In this document: in pieces, positions 1 through 8,541 of the stretch | Layout of the letters: the number at the start of each line of letters is the position of its first letter | How positions within the stretch are numbered: position 1 is the stretch's first letter | Origin: Thalassobaculum sp. OXR-137 | GTDB taxonomy: Bacteria > Pseudomonadota > Alphaproteobacteria > Thalassobaculales > Thalassobaculaceae | Direction of reading: 5' to 3' | NCBI RefSeq assembly: GCF_034377285.1 | Contig: NZ_CP139715.1 | Span: 3,890,001 to 3,954,000 of the forward strand | DNA length: 64,000 bases | Translations under genes and position numbers: made by a program | Notes under the pieces: model-generated | Database searches by the model: none | What the model was told of the DNA's origin: nothing | The model's input: the letters and a program-made list of their open reading frames with translations, nothing else

Positions 1-157
1 CAGCGGCGACGTTGTTGGCCAGCCCTGCCGCATTTCCGTCGCTCGCCTCCATTCGTCTCAGGGTCGCGACGGAGACGTTGGCCGCGGCTGCCAGGGTCTT
101 CTGATCAAGCCCAGCCATGACGCGGGCTGCGGCGATCTGCCGACCGGAAACGTTCAT
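1..157 (-). CDS. XRE-family helix-turn-helix regulator (N-terminal part; runs off the window)
   Basis: Reading leftward from the ATG at 157 gives MNVSGRQIAAARVMAGLDQK followed by TLAAAANVSVATLRRMEAS. This is the usual XRE/Cro helix-turn-helix layout. Only the first 52 codons are in the window. It is divergent from the gene at 255, and a palindrome sits between them inside a good sigma-70 promoter, so this is most likely the autoregulated repressor of the integrated element ending at about 3 kb. The family assignment is confident; the role as element repressor is inferred from context. Confidence 0.75.
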   Translation of the reverse strand, partial: MNVSGRQIAAARVMAGLDQKTLAAAANVSVATLRRMEASDGNAAGLANNVAA

Positions 158-189
158 TGAGCGATTCCTATCATTTTGATCCATAGATA

Positions 190-218
190 TTGACTAACGC
201 TCACTTTGAGCGAAATAT
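190..218 (+). promoter_or_regulatory. Sigma-70-like promoter with an operator palindrome filling the spacer
   Basis: TTGACT (190-195) and AAATAT (213-218) are separated by 17 bp. The spacer holds the perfect inverted repeat CGCTCA-CTT-TGAGCG (198-212). A further TGAGCGA copy overlaps the start of the divergent XRE gene (157-163). The arrangement suggests repression of the rightward gene and autoregulation by the XRE protein. Confidence 0.55.
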
Positions 219-254
219 ATCACTCCGCGTGAAATCATCCAACGGGAGTGAAGC

Positions 255-809
255 ATGATTAATCGCACATCGCCCACCATCACCCGCCGCCAGGCTCTTG
301 CCGGTCTCGCGGTTCCCGCGATCGCCGGCAGCACCGGAGCCGCGGCGGCCCTGTCTCATCCGGACGCGGAGCTGCTCGCGCTCTGCGAAACGGCCCATGC
401 CGAACGGAAGGCCTGCAACGACGCTCCGTCCGACGAAGCCGGCGACCCGCACTACGACCGCGCCTGCGAGGCGACGGACGCCCTGATGGAGATCACACCT
501 CAAACCTCGGCCGGCTTTGCCGCCAAGCTGCGCGCCCTCGGTGAGGATGAGAAAGCGGCGGACGCCGCCGTGATGCGCCGGCTGATCCACGACGCATATG
601 CAGTCGCTGGCGGTGTGGTCCCGGAGCCGCTGACCCCCAACCTCGACGGCGCCATCGAATTCGCCAAGCAACTTGCCGAAGAGATCCGCGTTGCGGCGGC
701 ACAGCGTAAGGCAGAACGGCAGGCCCAGGAACAGGAACGGCTGGCCCTGGCTCAGGAATCCTCGGAGGACCGGATCCGGCGCTTCCTTGCCGAGGCGGTG
801 CGGTCATGA
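255..809 (+). CDS. Hypothetical protein with a Tat-like signal sequence
   Basis: 184 residues. The N-terminus carries TRRQALAG followed by a hydrophobic, Ala/Gly-rich stretch to about residue 33, which looks like a twin-arginine export signal, although the residues after RR are not a perfect consensus. The rest is helical and acidic, and residues 145-175 are rich in Ala/Glu/Gln/Arg and could form a coiled coil. ATG 255 follows a GGGAGTG ribosome-binding site. It is the first rightward gene after the XRE regulator and its stop overlaps the next start (ATGA at 806). Function not recognised; probably element cargo. Confidence 0.6.
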   Translation: MINRTSPTITRRQALAGLAVPAIAGSTGAAAALSHPDAELLALCETAHAERKACNDAPSDEAGDPHYDRACEATDALMEITPQTSAGFAAKLRALGEDEKAADAAVMRRLIHDAYAVAGGVVPEPLTPNLDGAIEFAKQLAEEIRVAAAQRKAERQAQEQERLALAQESSEDRIRRFLAEAVRS

Positions 810-1276
810 GCGCGCGGAAGCCGCCGGCCGGCACACTCACGCCCTGGATCTGGCCCACGGCGGAAATCATCGCCCGGTCGGACCATGAGTCCCAAGGCGA
901 GGGCGTCGACGGCTGGATGGTCGACGCCATGACCGAGGCCCGGCTGGCACTGATGGACGCTCTGCGCCACGGCGTGCCCGCTGACGGCCGGGAGGCCGCT
1001 ATCCTGGCCCTCGCCCTGCTGCCGATCACCACGGCGCTGCACAAGCGCCTGATGGACGCCAAGGCGCCATCGCCCGACCTGGGGCTGGTGGCGACGCTGC
1101 GCGACGGGCTGGAGCGGATTGCCTTGCGGATCGCCCCCACTGACCCGGAAGAGCGGAAGGTCTTCGACGCCCTGCACGCGGTCGCCGGCGGGGAGCAGGA
1201 GGGCCCTACGGTCTTGCGCTTCGACTATGCCACCGGTGAGGCCGTCATCGGTGGCCAGCGATCACTCGCGCCGTGA
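806..1276 (+). CDS. Hypothetical protein
   Basis: 156 residues, overlapping the upstream stop by 4 bp and so probably translationally coupled to it. The sequence is soluble, with helical segments rich in Leu/Ala/Asp around residues 35-110 (MTEARLALMDALRHG, AAILALALLPITTALH). I see no catalytic motif, signal peptide or membrane segment. It belongs to the run of small genes between the XRE regulator and the tRNA-Ser fragment, so it is most likely accessory or prophage-derived. Confidence 0.55.
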   Translation: MSARKPPAGTLTPWIWPTAEIIARSDHESQGEGVDGWMVDAMTEARLALMDALRHGVPADGREAAILALALLPITTALHKRLMDAKAPSPDLGLVATLRDGLERIALRIAPTDPEERKVFDALHAVAGGEQEGPTVLRFDYATGEAVIGGQRSLAP

Positions 1277-1332
1277 CCAAGCGTCAAGCCCGTGCGATGC
1301 TCGCACACGGAGTTTCGTGAAAGGACGTGACC

Positions 1333-1899
1333 ATGACGATGAGCGATGCGGAACCTCCCGCAGCCCTGTACACAGCCCTTTCGCTGCCGGTGCTGTCGAT
1401 CGACGGGCGCGTGTTCAATGGCCACACCGTGCGATGGCACGTGATCGAGCGCCCGCGCCCGTTCGATCCAGCTCCATTCACGGAAATCGACGATGAACTC
1501 CTGGCCGATTTCGAGGCGAACGAAGAATATGCGGTAGAGTTGGTCCACAATACCCGCGAGGTGATCGCCGAATCCTTCACGGCAGAGGAAGTGGCCGCCC
1601 TGCGTTCGTACCTGTCGGAGGCGCATGATACCGCTCTGTTCGCCTCGCCGGTGGCTGTGCCGCTGGCCCCGTTTCAGGACGGCGACCTGCGTGCGACGGG
1701 TCGCTGGTGGGCCGATCGACCACGTGTTGACGGAAGCGGGCACCAGATGATCTGGCTACATCGCAGTTACGGTTACTCGCTGCCGTTCAAGGTGATTGGG
1801 CACACCATCAGCCCGCCGTCTGTCGTCGACCACGCCTCGGCCAGGAGCGGCGCAATCGAGGCGGTTTCAGCAGGCATGACCGGCTTGGGATTGTCGTAA
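1333..1899 (+). CDS. Hypothetical protein
   Basis: 188 residues from ATG 1333, chosen because AAAGGA lies about 8 nt upstream; GTG 1327 and ATG 1339 are alternatives. The middle has an acidic helical stretch (EIDDELLADFEANEEYAVEL). The C-terminal half has several Trp and His residues (GRWWADRPRV, QMIWLHRSYG). No recognisable domain. It follows the 806-1276 gene by 56 bp on the same strand and probably belongs to the same accessory block. Confidence 0.55.
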   Translation: MTMSDAEPPAALYTALSLPVLSIDGRVFNGHTVRWHVIERPRPFDPAPFTEIDDELLADFEANEEYAVELVHNTREVIAESFTAEEVAALRSYLSEAHDTALFASPVAVPLAPFQDGDLRATGRWWADRPRVDGSGHQMIWLHRSYGYSLPFKVIGHTISPPSVVDHASARSGAIEAVSAGMTGLGLS

Positions 1900-2206
1900 C
1901 CACATCCGGGACCTGGTACCGCCCCAGGGGGGGGCGCCCTCGAAACCCTATCGTGGCGCTCTCTTAGACCAGTGCGGTAGTTCCATTTTCACTGAGAGTG
2001 ATTTTGGAAGGGGGGGATGTCGCCCATCCCCATAGGGGATGACCCTGCAAAATCGATGTTCAATGGTGGGATTCTCCCACCGTTTGCGCTCGGATAGGAC
2101 AGAGGCCTGATCACCGCACGCGGCCGGTTCAGTGATGGGTCGAGCGTTGAGCACCGCGTGGTCATGGTAAGATAGAGACGTGTCATTGCCGCGAAGGTGC
2201 TGATCC
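1900..2206. other. Intergenic stretch without a convincing gene
   Basis: About 300 bp between two rightward hypothetical genes. It contains a run of eight G (about 1926-1933) and otherwise no palindrome or clear promoter. The short leftward reading frames here lack plausible starts and composition. I see nothing functional that I can defend. Confidence 0.4.
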
Positions 2207-2707
2207 ATGTTGGAGCACGTTGCAGGGTCAATTCTCGCGCTCGCGCTGGGGGGTGTTGGGTGGATAGCGTTCCACCTTTTTGGGGCCCCATATACGGACC
2301 TGCGGCAGCTTCGGCGTGAATCCTACGAGGCGCTTATCTTCACGGCAAATGTAGGTTCGTGGCTTCTCGATCGCGACGAAGATGGCAACCTCTACCGACC
2401 GGATGGTCCGGAGATCATACGTGCGCACTCAGAGGATCTACGCCGGCTGTCAGTTAGGACCACGGCCGCTGACACGGTGGCCACGGACGCGGTGCGATAC
2501 TTCGTAAGAAAGTGGCACGGATGGGATCCGAAGCTTGCGGCTGGCGGGCTCTTGGGCCTTTCGAATTCACTGGCTGAACCAATAGGCGTTAGAGCTAGGG
2601 CAAGGTACCGGGTCGAAAAGGGCTTCCGTCTCCCTCATGAAATGAGTGAGGAAGACGTGCTCGCGGAGTGGAAGGCATACCGAGATCGGCTGCACGATGA
2701 CGGATGA
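2207..2707 (+). CDS. Hypothetical membrane-anchored protein
   Basis: 166 residues. Residues 5-27 form one hydrophobic helix (ILALALGGVGWIAFHLFG), after which the protein is soluble and charged, so a single N-terminal anchor with a cytoplasmic domain is likely. The segment around SYEALIFTANVGSW is conserved-looking, but I do not recognise the family. The start of the next small gene overlaps its end by 11 bp. The DNA is less GC-rich and uses rarer codons than the host genes, which fits an acquired element. Confidence 0.6.
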   Translation: MLEHVAGSILALALGGVGWIAFHLFGAPYTDLRQLRRESYEALIFTANVGSWLLDRDEDGNLYRPDGPEIIRAHSEDLRRLSVRTTAADTVATDAVRYFVRKWHGWDPKLAAGGLLGLSNSLAEPIGVRARARYRVEKGFRLPHEMSEEDVLAEWKAYRDRLHDDG

Positions 2708-2879
2708 AGAGATCCTAGCCAAGTACGGCGGGGAATACTGGACCACCGCCGTGAACGAAGCCGAGCAGGTCGCGTGCAAGCGCCTGGTGAAGGCGGGGCT
2801 GCTCGAGGAACTGAAGCAGCGCCGGAAGGGCTTCGCCTCGCTGTTCCGGGCGCCCCAGCCACCCAAGTCGACGCCCTGA
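2697..2879 (+). CDS. Small hypothetical protein
   Basis: 60 residues from ATG 2697 (MTDEEILAKYGGEYWTTAVN...), overlapping the upstream gene by 11 bp. It is charged and helical with a basic C-terminal half (LKQRRKGFASLFR). No domain recognised. It is the last gene before the tRNA-Ser fragment and so sits at the end of the integrated element. Confidence 0.5.
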   Translation: MTDEEILAKYGGEYWTTAVNEAEQVACKRLVKAGLLEELKQRRKGFASLFRAPQPPKSTP

Positions 2880-3013
2880 TTGCCACCCCATTTGCCACCC
2901 AACTGCACGGGACGGGCAAAAATTACGAAGGACGGGGAGGGAAGGAGGGGCGAAAAATCCGAGGATTTCCGCGCCTCCTAGTGACAATCAGGGACAGCCA
3001 GGGACACCGCTAT

Positions 3014-3057
3014 ACGGTTTTCAAGACCGCTGCCTTCAACCACTCGGCCACCCGTCC
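3014..3057 (-). pseudogene. 5' half of a tRNA-Ser(UGA) gene, probable attachment-site junction
   Basis: On the minus strand from 3057 the sequence gives a 7-nt acceptor strand GGACGGG, a D-arm (GGCCGAGTGGTTGAAGGC) and an anticodon arm with loop CTTGAAA, so the anticodon is UGA. This matches the first half of tRNA-Ser. Beyond 3014 there is no variable arm, no GGTTCGAATCC T-arm and no matching 3' acceptor within tRNA length. The gene is therefore cut at or just after the anticodon stem, exactly where the accessory genes to the left begin. This is the expected look of one end of an element integrated in a tRNA gene. Confidence 0.7.
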
Positions 3058-3247
3058 GTGCCTGGCCCGCGCGTCGGCGGACCGGCATCTGCTGCCGCAT
3101 CGATACAAGCGCCGGGCGCGCGCCGCAAGCACCTCACCGACCCAATCCGCTGCAAGAGTCACATCGCGTCCCCCTTGAAGCCGCCGCGCAGGCGTGGCAC
3201 ACGCGGTGTCGGGGACGCGGGTACGGACTTCAGCCAGGGAGTTGGCG

Positions 3248-4276
3248 GTGAGGATCAGTTTTGGACGTGCGCCGATGGATGTCCCCGCGGCAGCACTGCG
3301 CGCGGGTATCAGACTGCTGGCGGGCGGCGTGCTGCTGGCCGGTCTCGGCGGCCCGGCAGGCGCCAACGAACAGCCCTTCGACGCCTGGCTCGACGGCGTG
3401 CGCCAGGAGGCGAGGGGCCGCGGCGTGTCGGACCGGATTCTCGACGCCTCGCTGACCGGCATCAAGCCGATCCCGCGGATCATCGAGCTCGACCGCAGCC
3501 AGCCCGAGTTCAAGCTGAAGGTCGACGAGTATCTCTCCCGGGTCGTCACCCAGGGCCGGATCGACTACGGCCGCACCCTGCTGCAGCGCCATCACGAATT
3601 GCTCGACGCGGTGTCGAAACAGTACGGCGTGCAGAAGCGCTTCATCGTCGCCCTGTGGGGCATCGAGACCGATTTCGGCCGCATCACCGGCGGCTTCGAC
3701 GTGGTCACCGCCCTGGCCACCCTGGCCTATGACGGCCGGCGCAGCGAGTTCTTCCGCAAGGAGCTGATGTTCGCCCTGGAGATCCTGGAGCAGGGGCATA
3801 TCGCGCCGAAAGACATGCAGGGCTCCTGGGCCGGCGCCATGGGTCAGAGCCAGTTCATGCCCTCCAGCTTCCACCTCTTCGCCGTCGACCAGGACCGCGA
3901 CGGCGACAAGGACATCTGGGGCAGCCTGCCGGACGTGTTCGGCTCGATCGCCACCTACCTGTCGAAATCGGGCTGGCGCGACGACATCACCTGGGGCCGC
4001 GAGGTCTCGATTCCCGCCGGCTTCGACAAGACGGCGATCGCGCAGGAGACCAAGAAGACCCTGCCGCAATGGGAGGCGCTCGGCGTGCGCAAGGTCGGCG
4101 GCGGCGAGCTGCCCGGCCGGGCGGTCGAGGGCCGGATGGTCGAGGTCACCCAACGCGATGGCTCCTCGCGCTACTTCATGGCCTACGAGAATTTCGAGAC
4201 GATCCTCAAGTGGAACCGCTCGACCTATTTCGCGATCGCGGTCGGTACGCTTGCCGATGCCCTGGGGGCACGGTAG
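3248..4276 (+). CDS. mltB: Lytic murein transglycosylase, MltB family
   Basis: Cleaves the MurNAc-GlcNAc bond of peptidoglycan in the periplasm to give 1,6-anhydroMurNAc ends. From GTG 3248 (AGGGAG ribosome-binding site just upstream) it has 342 residues: a signal peptide to about residue 38 ending PAGA, then an SLT_2-type domain over most of the rest. The catalytic glutamate is E140 in WGIETDFGR, and the family signature GSWAGAMGQSQFMPSS follows. Lack of a lipobox Cys suggests a soluble periplasmic form. It lies upstream of rlpA and a D,D-carboxypeptidase, forming a cell-wall remodelling group. ATG 3275 is an alternative start. Confidence 0.9.
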   Translation: MRISFGRAPMDVPAAALRAGIRLLAGGVLLAGLGGPAGANEQPFDAWLDGVRQEARGRGVSDRILDASLTGIKPIPRIIELDRSQPEFKLKVDEYLSRVVTQGRIDYGRTLLQRHHELLDAVSKQYGVQKRFIVALWGIETDFGRITGGFDVVTALATLAYDGRRSEFFRKELMFALEILEQGHIAPKDMQGSWAGAMGQSQFMPSSFHLFAVDQDRDGDKDIWGSLPDVFGSIATYLSKSGWRDDITWGREVSIPAGFDKTAIAQETKKTLPQWEALGVRKVGGGELPGRAVEGRMVEVTQRDGSSRYFMAYENFETILKWNRSTYFAIAVGTLADALGAR

Positions 4277-4317
4277 TTTCACGATCTAGCGGTGGATAAC
4301 ATCGGGACCACCACAAT

Positions 4318-5328
4318 ATGCAGATATCAATGCTGAATTCGATCGCCGGGAGATGGGTCTCGGCCCTCCTGCTGGGCGTTGCCGTCGTGCTCGCCGGATG
4401 CGCCGAGACCGAGCTCTTGGTGCACACGGCGAAGACCGCCAAGAGTCAGAACGCGGCCCCGGCGACGGGCTACTACAAGGTCGGCAACGCTTACCAGATC
4501 CAGGGGGTCTGGTATTATCCCAAGGAGGAATGGGACTACTCGGAGACGGGGATCGCCTCCTGGTACGGCCCGGGCTTCCACGGCAAGAGCACCGCCAATG
4601 GCGAGGTGTTCAACGAGAACGCCCTGACCGCCGCCCACCGCACCCTGCCGATGCCGAGCATCGTGCGGGTCACCAACCTGGACAACGGCCGCTCGATCGT
4701 CGTCCGGGTGAACGACCGCGGGCCCTTCGCCCATGGCCGCATCATCGACATGTCCCGGCGCAGCGCCCAGCTGCTCGGCTTCATGAACAAGGGCACGGCC
4801 AAGGTCCGGGTCGAGCTGCTGGAGCCGGAGAGCCTGCGCGAGCGGGCCGCGGCCCAGGGCCTGGACTATGTGCCGTCGCCGGACCCCAAACTGCCGTCGG
4901 CGCCGGCCCCCAGCGCCGCCCCGTCCGGCTCGGTGCAGGTGGCGGTCCTGAATGCGCCGAGCGGCGCCCGCACCGCCCGAGGCACGCCGGGGGCGACGGC
5001 GATCCCGGCCCCGGCGGTGACCGCCTCCGTGCCGGCGGCGAGGGCCCCCGCGACGGACACGCCGCGCCCGCTGGTCAGCCGCACCAAGCCGGAAGCCACC
5101 CAGATCTACATACAGGCCGGCTCCTTCGAGGATCCCGACAACGCCCAGCGCCTGACCGGCCGGCTGGGCGCGTACTTTCAGGGCGCCCATGTGAAGCCGG
5201 CCGAGGTCTCGGGTAAGACGTTCTACCGGGTCCGGATCGGCCCGATCAACGAAGTGGACAATGCCGACAGGCTGCTGGAGCGGGTGATCGTCGCCGGCTA
5301 TCCCGGGGCGCGCATCGTTCTCGACTGA
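4318..5328 (+). CDS. rlpA: RlpA-type septal-ring lytic transglycosylase lipoprotein (DPBB + SPOR)
   Basis: 336 residues. A lipoprotein signal peptide ends in LAGC (Cys28). Residues about 75-160 are a double-psi beta-barrel with the RlpA hallmarks GIASWYGPGFHGK, RVTNLDNGRSIVVRVNDRGP and IDMSRRSAQLLG. A Pro/Ala-rich linker (about 175-255) leads to a C-terminal SPOR domain (258-336), which binds denuded septal glycan. The family cleaves glycan strands lacking stem peptides. Followed by the D,D-carboxypeptidase, so the two probably act together at the division site. Confidence 0.92.
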   Translation: MQISMLNSIAGRWVSALLLGVAVVLAGCAETELLVHTAKTAKSQNAAPATGYYKVGNAYQIQGVWYYPKEEWDYSETGIASWYGPGFHGKSTANGEVFNENALTAAHRTLPMPSIVRVTNLDNGRSIVVRVNDRGPFAHGRIIDMSRRSAQLLGFMNKGTAKVRVELLEPESLRERAAAQGLDYVPSPDPKLPSAPAPSAAPSGSVQVAVLNAPSGARTARGTPGATAIPAPAVTASVPAARAPATDTPRPLVSRTKPEATQIYIQAGSFEDPDNAQRLTGRLGAYFQGAHVKPAEVSGKTFYRVRIGPINEVDNADRLLERVIVAGYPGARIVLD

Positions 5329-5449
5329 GGCCATGGCAGCGCCGACGCCCGAATGTCGCGCGCGCCGCCGCACTTCCGTCCCATTCCGCGGCGAGACTGC
5401 CGTGAGACAGTCATCCCCGACCACCCCATTCCGGAGCGGACCGCCGAAG

Positions 5450-6604
5450 ATGAGAGTCAGCATCCTCACCCGTCTCGCCACACTGATCCTGTTCCTGGCG
5501 CTCGCCGTCCCGCCGGCCGCCGAGGCGGCCCGGATCGAGACCAACGCGCGGGAGGCGATCCTCCTGGACTACGACACCGGCCAGGTGCTGTTCCAGAAGA
5601 ACGCCGACGAGCTGATGCCGCCGGCCTCGATGACCAAGATCATGACGGTCTTCCTGGCCTTCGAGCGGCTCGCCGACGGCCGGCTCCACATGGACGACGA
5701 GATTCCGATCTCCGAGAAGGCCTGGCGCAAGGGCGGCTCCAAGATGTTCGTGGAGATCGGCTCTCGGGTGACGGTGCACGACATCCTGCGCGGCATCATA
5801 GTGCAGTCGGGCAACGACGCGTCGATCGCGCTGGCCGAGGCCATCGCCGGGACCGAGGAGGCCTTCGCCGAGCTGATGACGGAGAAGGCGGCGGAGATCG
5901 GTATGAAGGACGCCACGTTCCGCAACTCCACCGGCTGGCCGGATCCGGAGCACCGGATCACGGCGCGCGGCCTCGCCACCCTGGCGGCCGAGACGATCCG
6001 GCGGTTTCCCGATTACTACGAGATATTCTCCGAGGAGACCTTCACCTACAACGAGATCAAGCAGGGCAACCGCAACCCGCTGCTCTACAAGGGCATGGGT
6101 GCCGACGGCCTGAAGACCGGCCATACGGAGAACGCGGGCTACGGCCTGACCGCCAGCGCCAAGCGCGGCGACCGGCGGCTGGTCCTGGTGGTCAACGGCC
6201 TCGACAGCGTCAGCCAGCGCTCCAGCGAGAGCGAGCGGATGCTGGAATGGGGATTCCGCGAGTTCGACAACTACAAGATGCTGGAACGCGGCGAGGTGAT
6301 CGAGCAGGCGGCCGTCTGGCTCGGCGACGAGGCGACCGTGCCGCTGGTCACCGAGAACGAGCTGATCCTCACCATGCCGCGCGCTGCCCGCAAGGAGATG
6401 CGGGTCACCGTCGAATACGACGGGCCGATCCCGGCGCCGATCGTGAAGGGCCAGGTCCTGGCCAGGATGCGGATCGCCGCACCGGACATGGAAGACCGGG
6501 TGGTGCCGCTGCGTGCCGGCACCGATGTGGGCAAGCTCGGCCCGCTTGGCCGGATCACCTCGGCGGTCGGACACCTCATCTGGGGACCGAGCACGGGTGA
6601 CTGA
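5450..6604 (+). CDS. dacC: D-alanyl-D-alanine carboxypeptidase (penicillin-binding protein 5/6 type)
   Basis: Removes the terminal D-Ala of the peptidoglycan pentapeptide. From ATG 5450 (384 residues) there is a signal peptide to about residue 27 (VPPAAEA). The serine-penicillin-binding motifs are all present: S60-M-T-K63, S120-G-N and K222-T-G. The C-terminal domain of about 100 residues is the beta-sandwich of PBP5/6. The 39 codons in front of ATG 5450 are poor coding sequence, which decided the start. The stop overlaps the GTG start of tmk by 8 bp. The choice among dacA, dacC and dacF is not resolved from sequence. Confidence 0.9.
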   Translation: MRVSILTRLATLILFLALAVPPAAEAARIETNAREAILLDYDTGQVLFQKNADELMPPASMTKIMTVFLAFERLADGRLHMDDEIPISEKAWRKGGSKMFVEIGSRVTVHDILRGIIVQSGNDASIALAEAIAGTEEAFAELMTEKAAEIGMKDATFRNSTGWPDPEHRITARGLATLAAETIRRFPDYYEIFSEETFTYNEIKQGNRNPLLYKGMGADGLKTGHTENAGYGLTASAKRGDRRLVLVVNGLDSVSQRSSESERMLEWGFREFDNYKMLERGEVIEQAAVWLGDEATVPLVTENELILTMPRAARKEMRVTVEYDGPIPAPIVKGQVLARMRIAAPDMEDRVVPLRAGTDVGKLGPLGRITSAVGHLIWGPSTGD

Positions 6605-7274
6605 CGCCGCGACGCCCCGGCGCGGGCGCTTCATCACCCTGGAAGGCGGCGAGGGGGCCGGCAAGTCGACCCAGATCGCCGCCCTCTGCGCCTGGCTGGC
6701 GCAGCGCGGCATCACCGCCGTCAGGACCCGCGAGCCGGGCGGCGCGCCGGGGGCGGAGGAGATCCGCCGCCTGCTGGTCACCGGCGAGCCCGGCAAATGG
6801 GACGCGATCACCGAAGCGCTGCTGATGAACGCCGCCCGGCGCGACCATGTGGTGCGCACCATCCGCCCGGCGCTGGAGCGCGGCGACTGGGTGGTCTGCG
6901 ACCGGTTCTACGACAGCACCCTGGTCTATCAGGGCGTGGCCGGCGGGGTGCCGATGGCGACCCTGCGCAGCCTGATCGACATGGCGGTGGAGGACACCCG
7001 GCCCGACCTGACGCTGATCCTCGACATCGACCCGGCGACCGGGCTGAGCCGGGCCGGAGCGCGGGCAGGGGAGCGAACAGGGGGGAACGATCCGGCGGCC
7101 GAGACCCGGTTCGAGCGCAAGGGCGCGCCGTTCCACGCCAAGGTGGCCCAGGGCTTCCGGGCGCTGGCCGCCGACGAGCCGGAGCGCTGCGCCCTGATCG
7201 ACGCCACCGGATCGGTGGAGACGGTCGCCCAGGCCATCCTCTCGGCCGTGTCCGCCCGCCTGTCCCTGGGCTAG
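6597..7274 (+). CDS. tmk: Thymidylate kinase
   Basis: Phosphorylates dTMP to dTDP for DNA synthesis. 225 residues from GTG 6597, which overlaps the upstream stop by 8 bp. The P-loop is GGEGAGKST (residues 17-25), and the DR-F/Y motif reads VCDRFYDSTLVYQG. The C-terminal part contains the usual LID region after DIDPATGLSRA. It sits directly before holB, a pairing common in bacteria. Confidence is high because length and motifs fit throughout. Confidence 0.95.
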   Translation: MTDAATPRRGRFITLEGGEGAGKSTQIAALCAWLAQRGITAVRTREPGGAPGAEEIRRLLVTGEPGKWDAITEALLMNAARRDHVVRTIRPALERGDWVVCDRFYDSTLVYQGVAGGVPMATLRSLIDMAVEDTRPDLTLILDIDPATGLSRAGARAGERTGGNDPAAETRFERKGAPFHAKVAQGFRALAADEPERCALIDATGSVETVAQAILSAVSARLSLG

Positions 7275-7283
7275 ACTGCGCGC

Positions 7284-8423
7284 ATGAGCGATACCTCCGA
7301 CGACTCCCCGCAGGCCGAAGGGCTGCCCACGCCGGCCGCCGCCACCGAGCTGTTCGGCCATGGCGATGCCGAACGCCGGCTGCTGGAGGCCTGGAATTCC
7401 GGACGGATGCCCCATGCCTGGCTGTTCGCCGGCCCGCCGGGCATCGGCAAGGCGACGCTGGCCTTCCGCCTGGCCAAGTTCGTGCTGTCTGGCGGCGGCG
7501 AAGCCGCGGGCGGCCTGTTCGGCGAGGCGCTGCCGCCGACCAGCCTGTCGGTCGATCCGGAGCATCTGGCGGTGCGGCAGGTCTCGGCGGAATCCCACCC
7601 GGACCTGAAGATCCTGCGCCGCAAGCCGAACGACCGCGGCGTGATGAGTGCGGTGATCCGAGTGGACGACGTCCGTGCCTTCGAAGGCTCGCTGCATTTC
7701 CGCACCAGCTCCGGCGGCTGGCGGGTGGCGATCGTCGACGAAGCCGAGAAGATGAACCGGAACGCGGAAAACGCACTTCTCAAGATACTTGAGGAACCGC
7801 CCTCCAAGACATTGATTATCATTGTTTCTAATGCGCTGAACGCCATGCTGCCGACCACCCGGTCGCGCTGCCGTCGGCTGCTGCTGTCGCCGCTGGAGGA
7901 CGAGGCCGTCGCCGCCCTGGTGTCGCGCGCGCATCCGCATCTGCCGCGGCCGGACATGGACCTGATCCTGCGCCTGGCGGAGGGCAGTCCCGGCCGGGCC
8001 GTCGAGTTCGTGGAGGCCGGCGGCGCCGAGCTGTACCGCAACGTCGCCAAGGTGCTGGCCGACCTGCCGGAGGTGAGCGGCGAGAACCTGCACGCGCTGG
8101 CCGGGAGCTGGGGCGGGCGCAAGCCGAAAGAGGGCGAGCAGGATCCGTTCAGCACCGGCACCGACCTGCTGCTGCGCTGGATCGACCGGGCGATCCGGGC
8201 CGCCAACCACGCGCCGGGCCTGCACGAGATCATCCCCGGCGACCTGGAGGCCGGCCGCATCTACGTCGCCCGCATCGGCGTGGAGGCCGCCTTCCGCCGC
8301 CGCGAGGCGGTGCAGCGGCTGATCCGGCTGGAGAGCGCCCTGAACCTGGACCGCAAGCAGGTGCTGATCGACGCGGTCCACACCCTGGCCTTCGGCGAGG
8401 GGCTGGAACGCCGCCGCGCCTGA
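7284..8423 (+). CDS. holB: DNA polymerase III subunit delta prime
   Basis: Clamp-loader subunit that helps load the beta sliding clamp. 379 residues with an AAA+ fold: Walker-A-like GPPGIGKATL near residue 50, Walker B region VAIVDEAEKMN, and the sensor/arginine-finger SRC in TTRSRCRRL. The zinc-binding cysteine cluster of the E. coli subunit is not seen, as is common in Alphaproteobacteria. It follows tmk after 9 bp and precedes metG, a conserved alphaproteobacterial order. Confidence 0.93.
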   Translation: MSDTSDDSPQAEGLPTPAAATELFGHGDAERRLLEAWNSGRMPHAWLFAGPPGIGKATLAFRLAKFVLSGGGEAAGGLFGEALPPTSLSVDPEHLAVRQVSAESHPDLKILRRKPNDRGVMSAVIRVDDVRAFEGSLHFRTSSGGWRVAIVDEAEKMNRNAENALLKILEEPPSKTLIIIVSNALNAMLPTTRSRCRRLLLSPLEDEAVAALVSRAHPHLPRPDMDLILRLAEGSPGRAVEFVEAGGAELYRNVAKVLADLPEVSGENLHALAGSWGGRKPKEGEQDPFSTGTDLLLRWIDRAIRAANHAPGLHEIIPGDLEAGRIYVARIGVEAAFRRREAVQRLIRLESALNLDRKQVLIDAVHTLAFGEGLERRRA

Positions 8424-8541
8424 GCCCATCCCGGTCCCGAGCGGCGCCGCACCGCGCTGCACCATCAGCGACCTTGATCGGCCCGGTGTGGCGGGTTACC
8501 CAAGGGCCGCCTCTTTCCGGGGCACCAGCGGAGACTTGGCC

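Noticed and set aside
1926..1933. Run of eight G, considered as a phase-variation tract
   Set aside because: It lies between genes, not inside a reading frame or promoter spacer that I can identify.
2930..2937. GGACGGGG that could pair with the tRNA-Ser 5' acceptor strand
   Set aside because: It is 120-128 nt from the 5' end, much too far for a tRNA-Ser, and no T-arm lies before it; treated as chance in GC-rich DNA.
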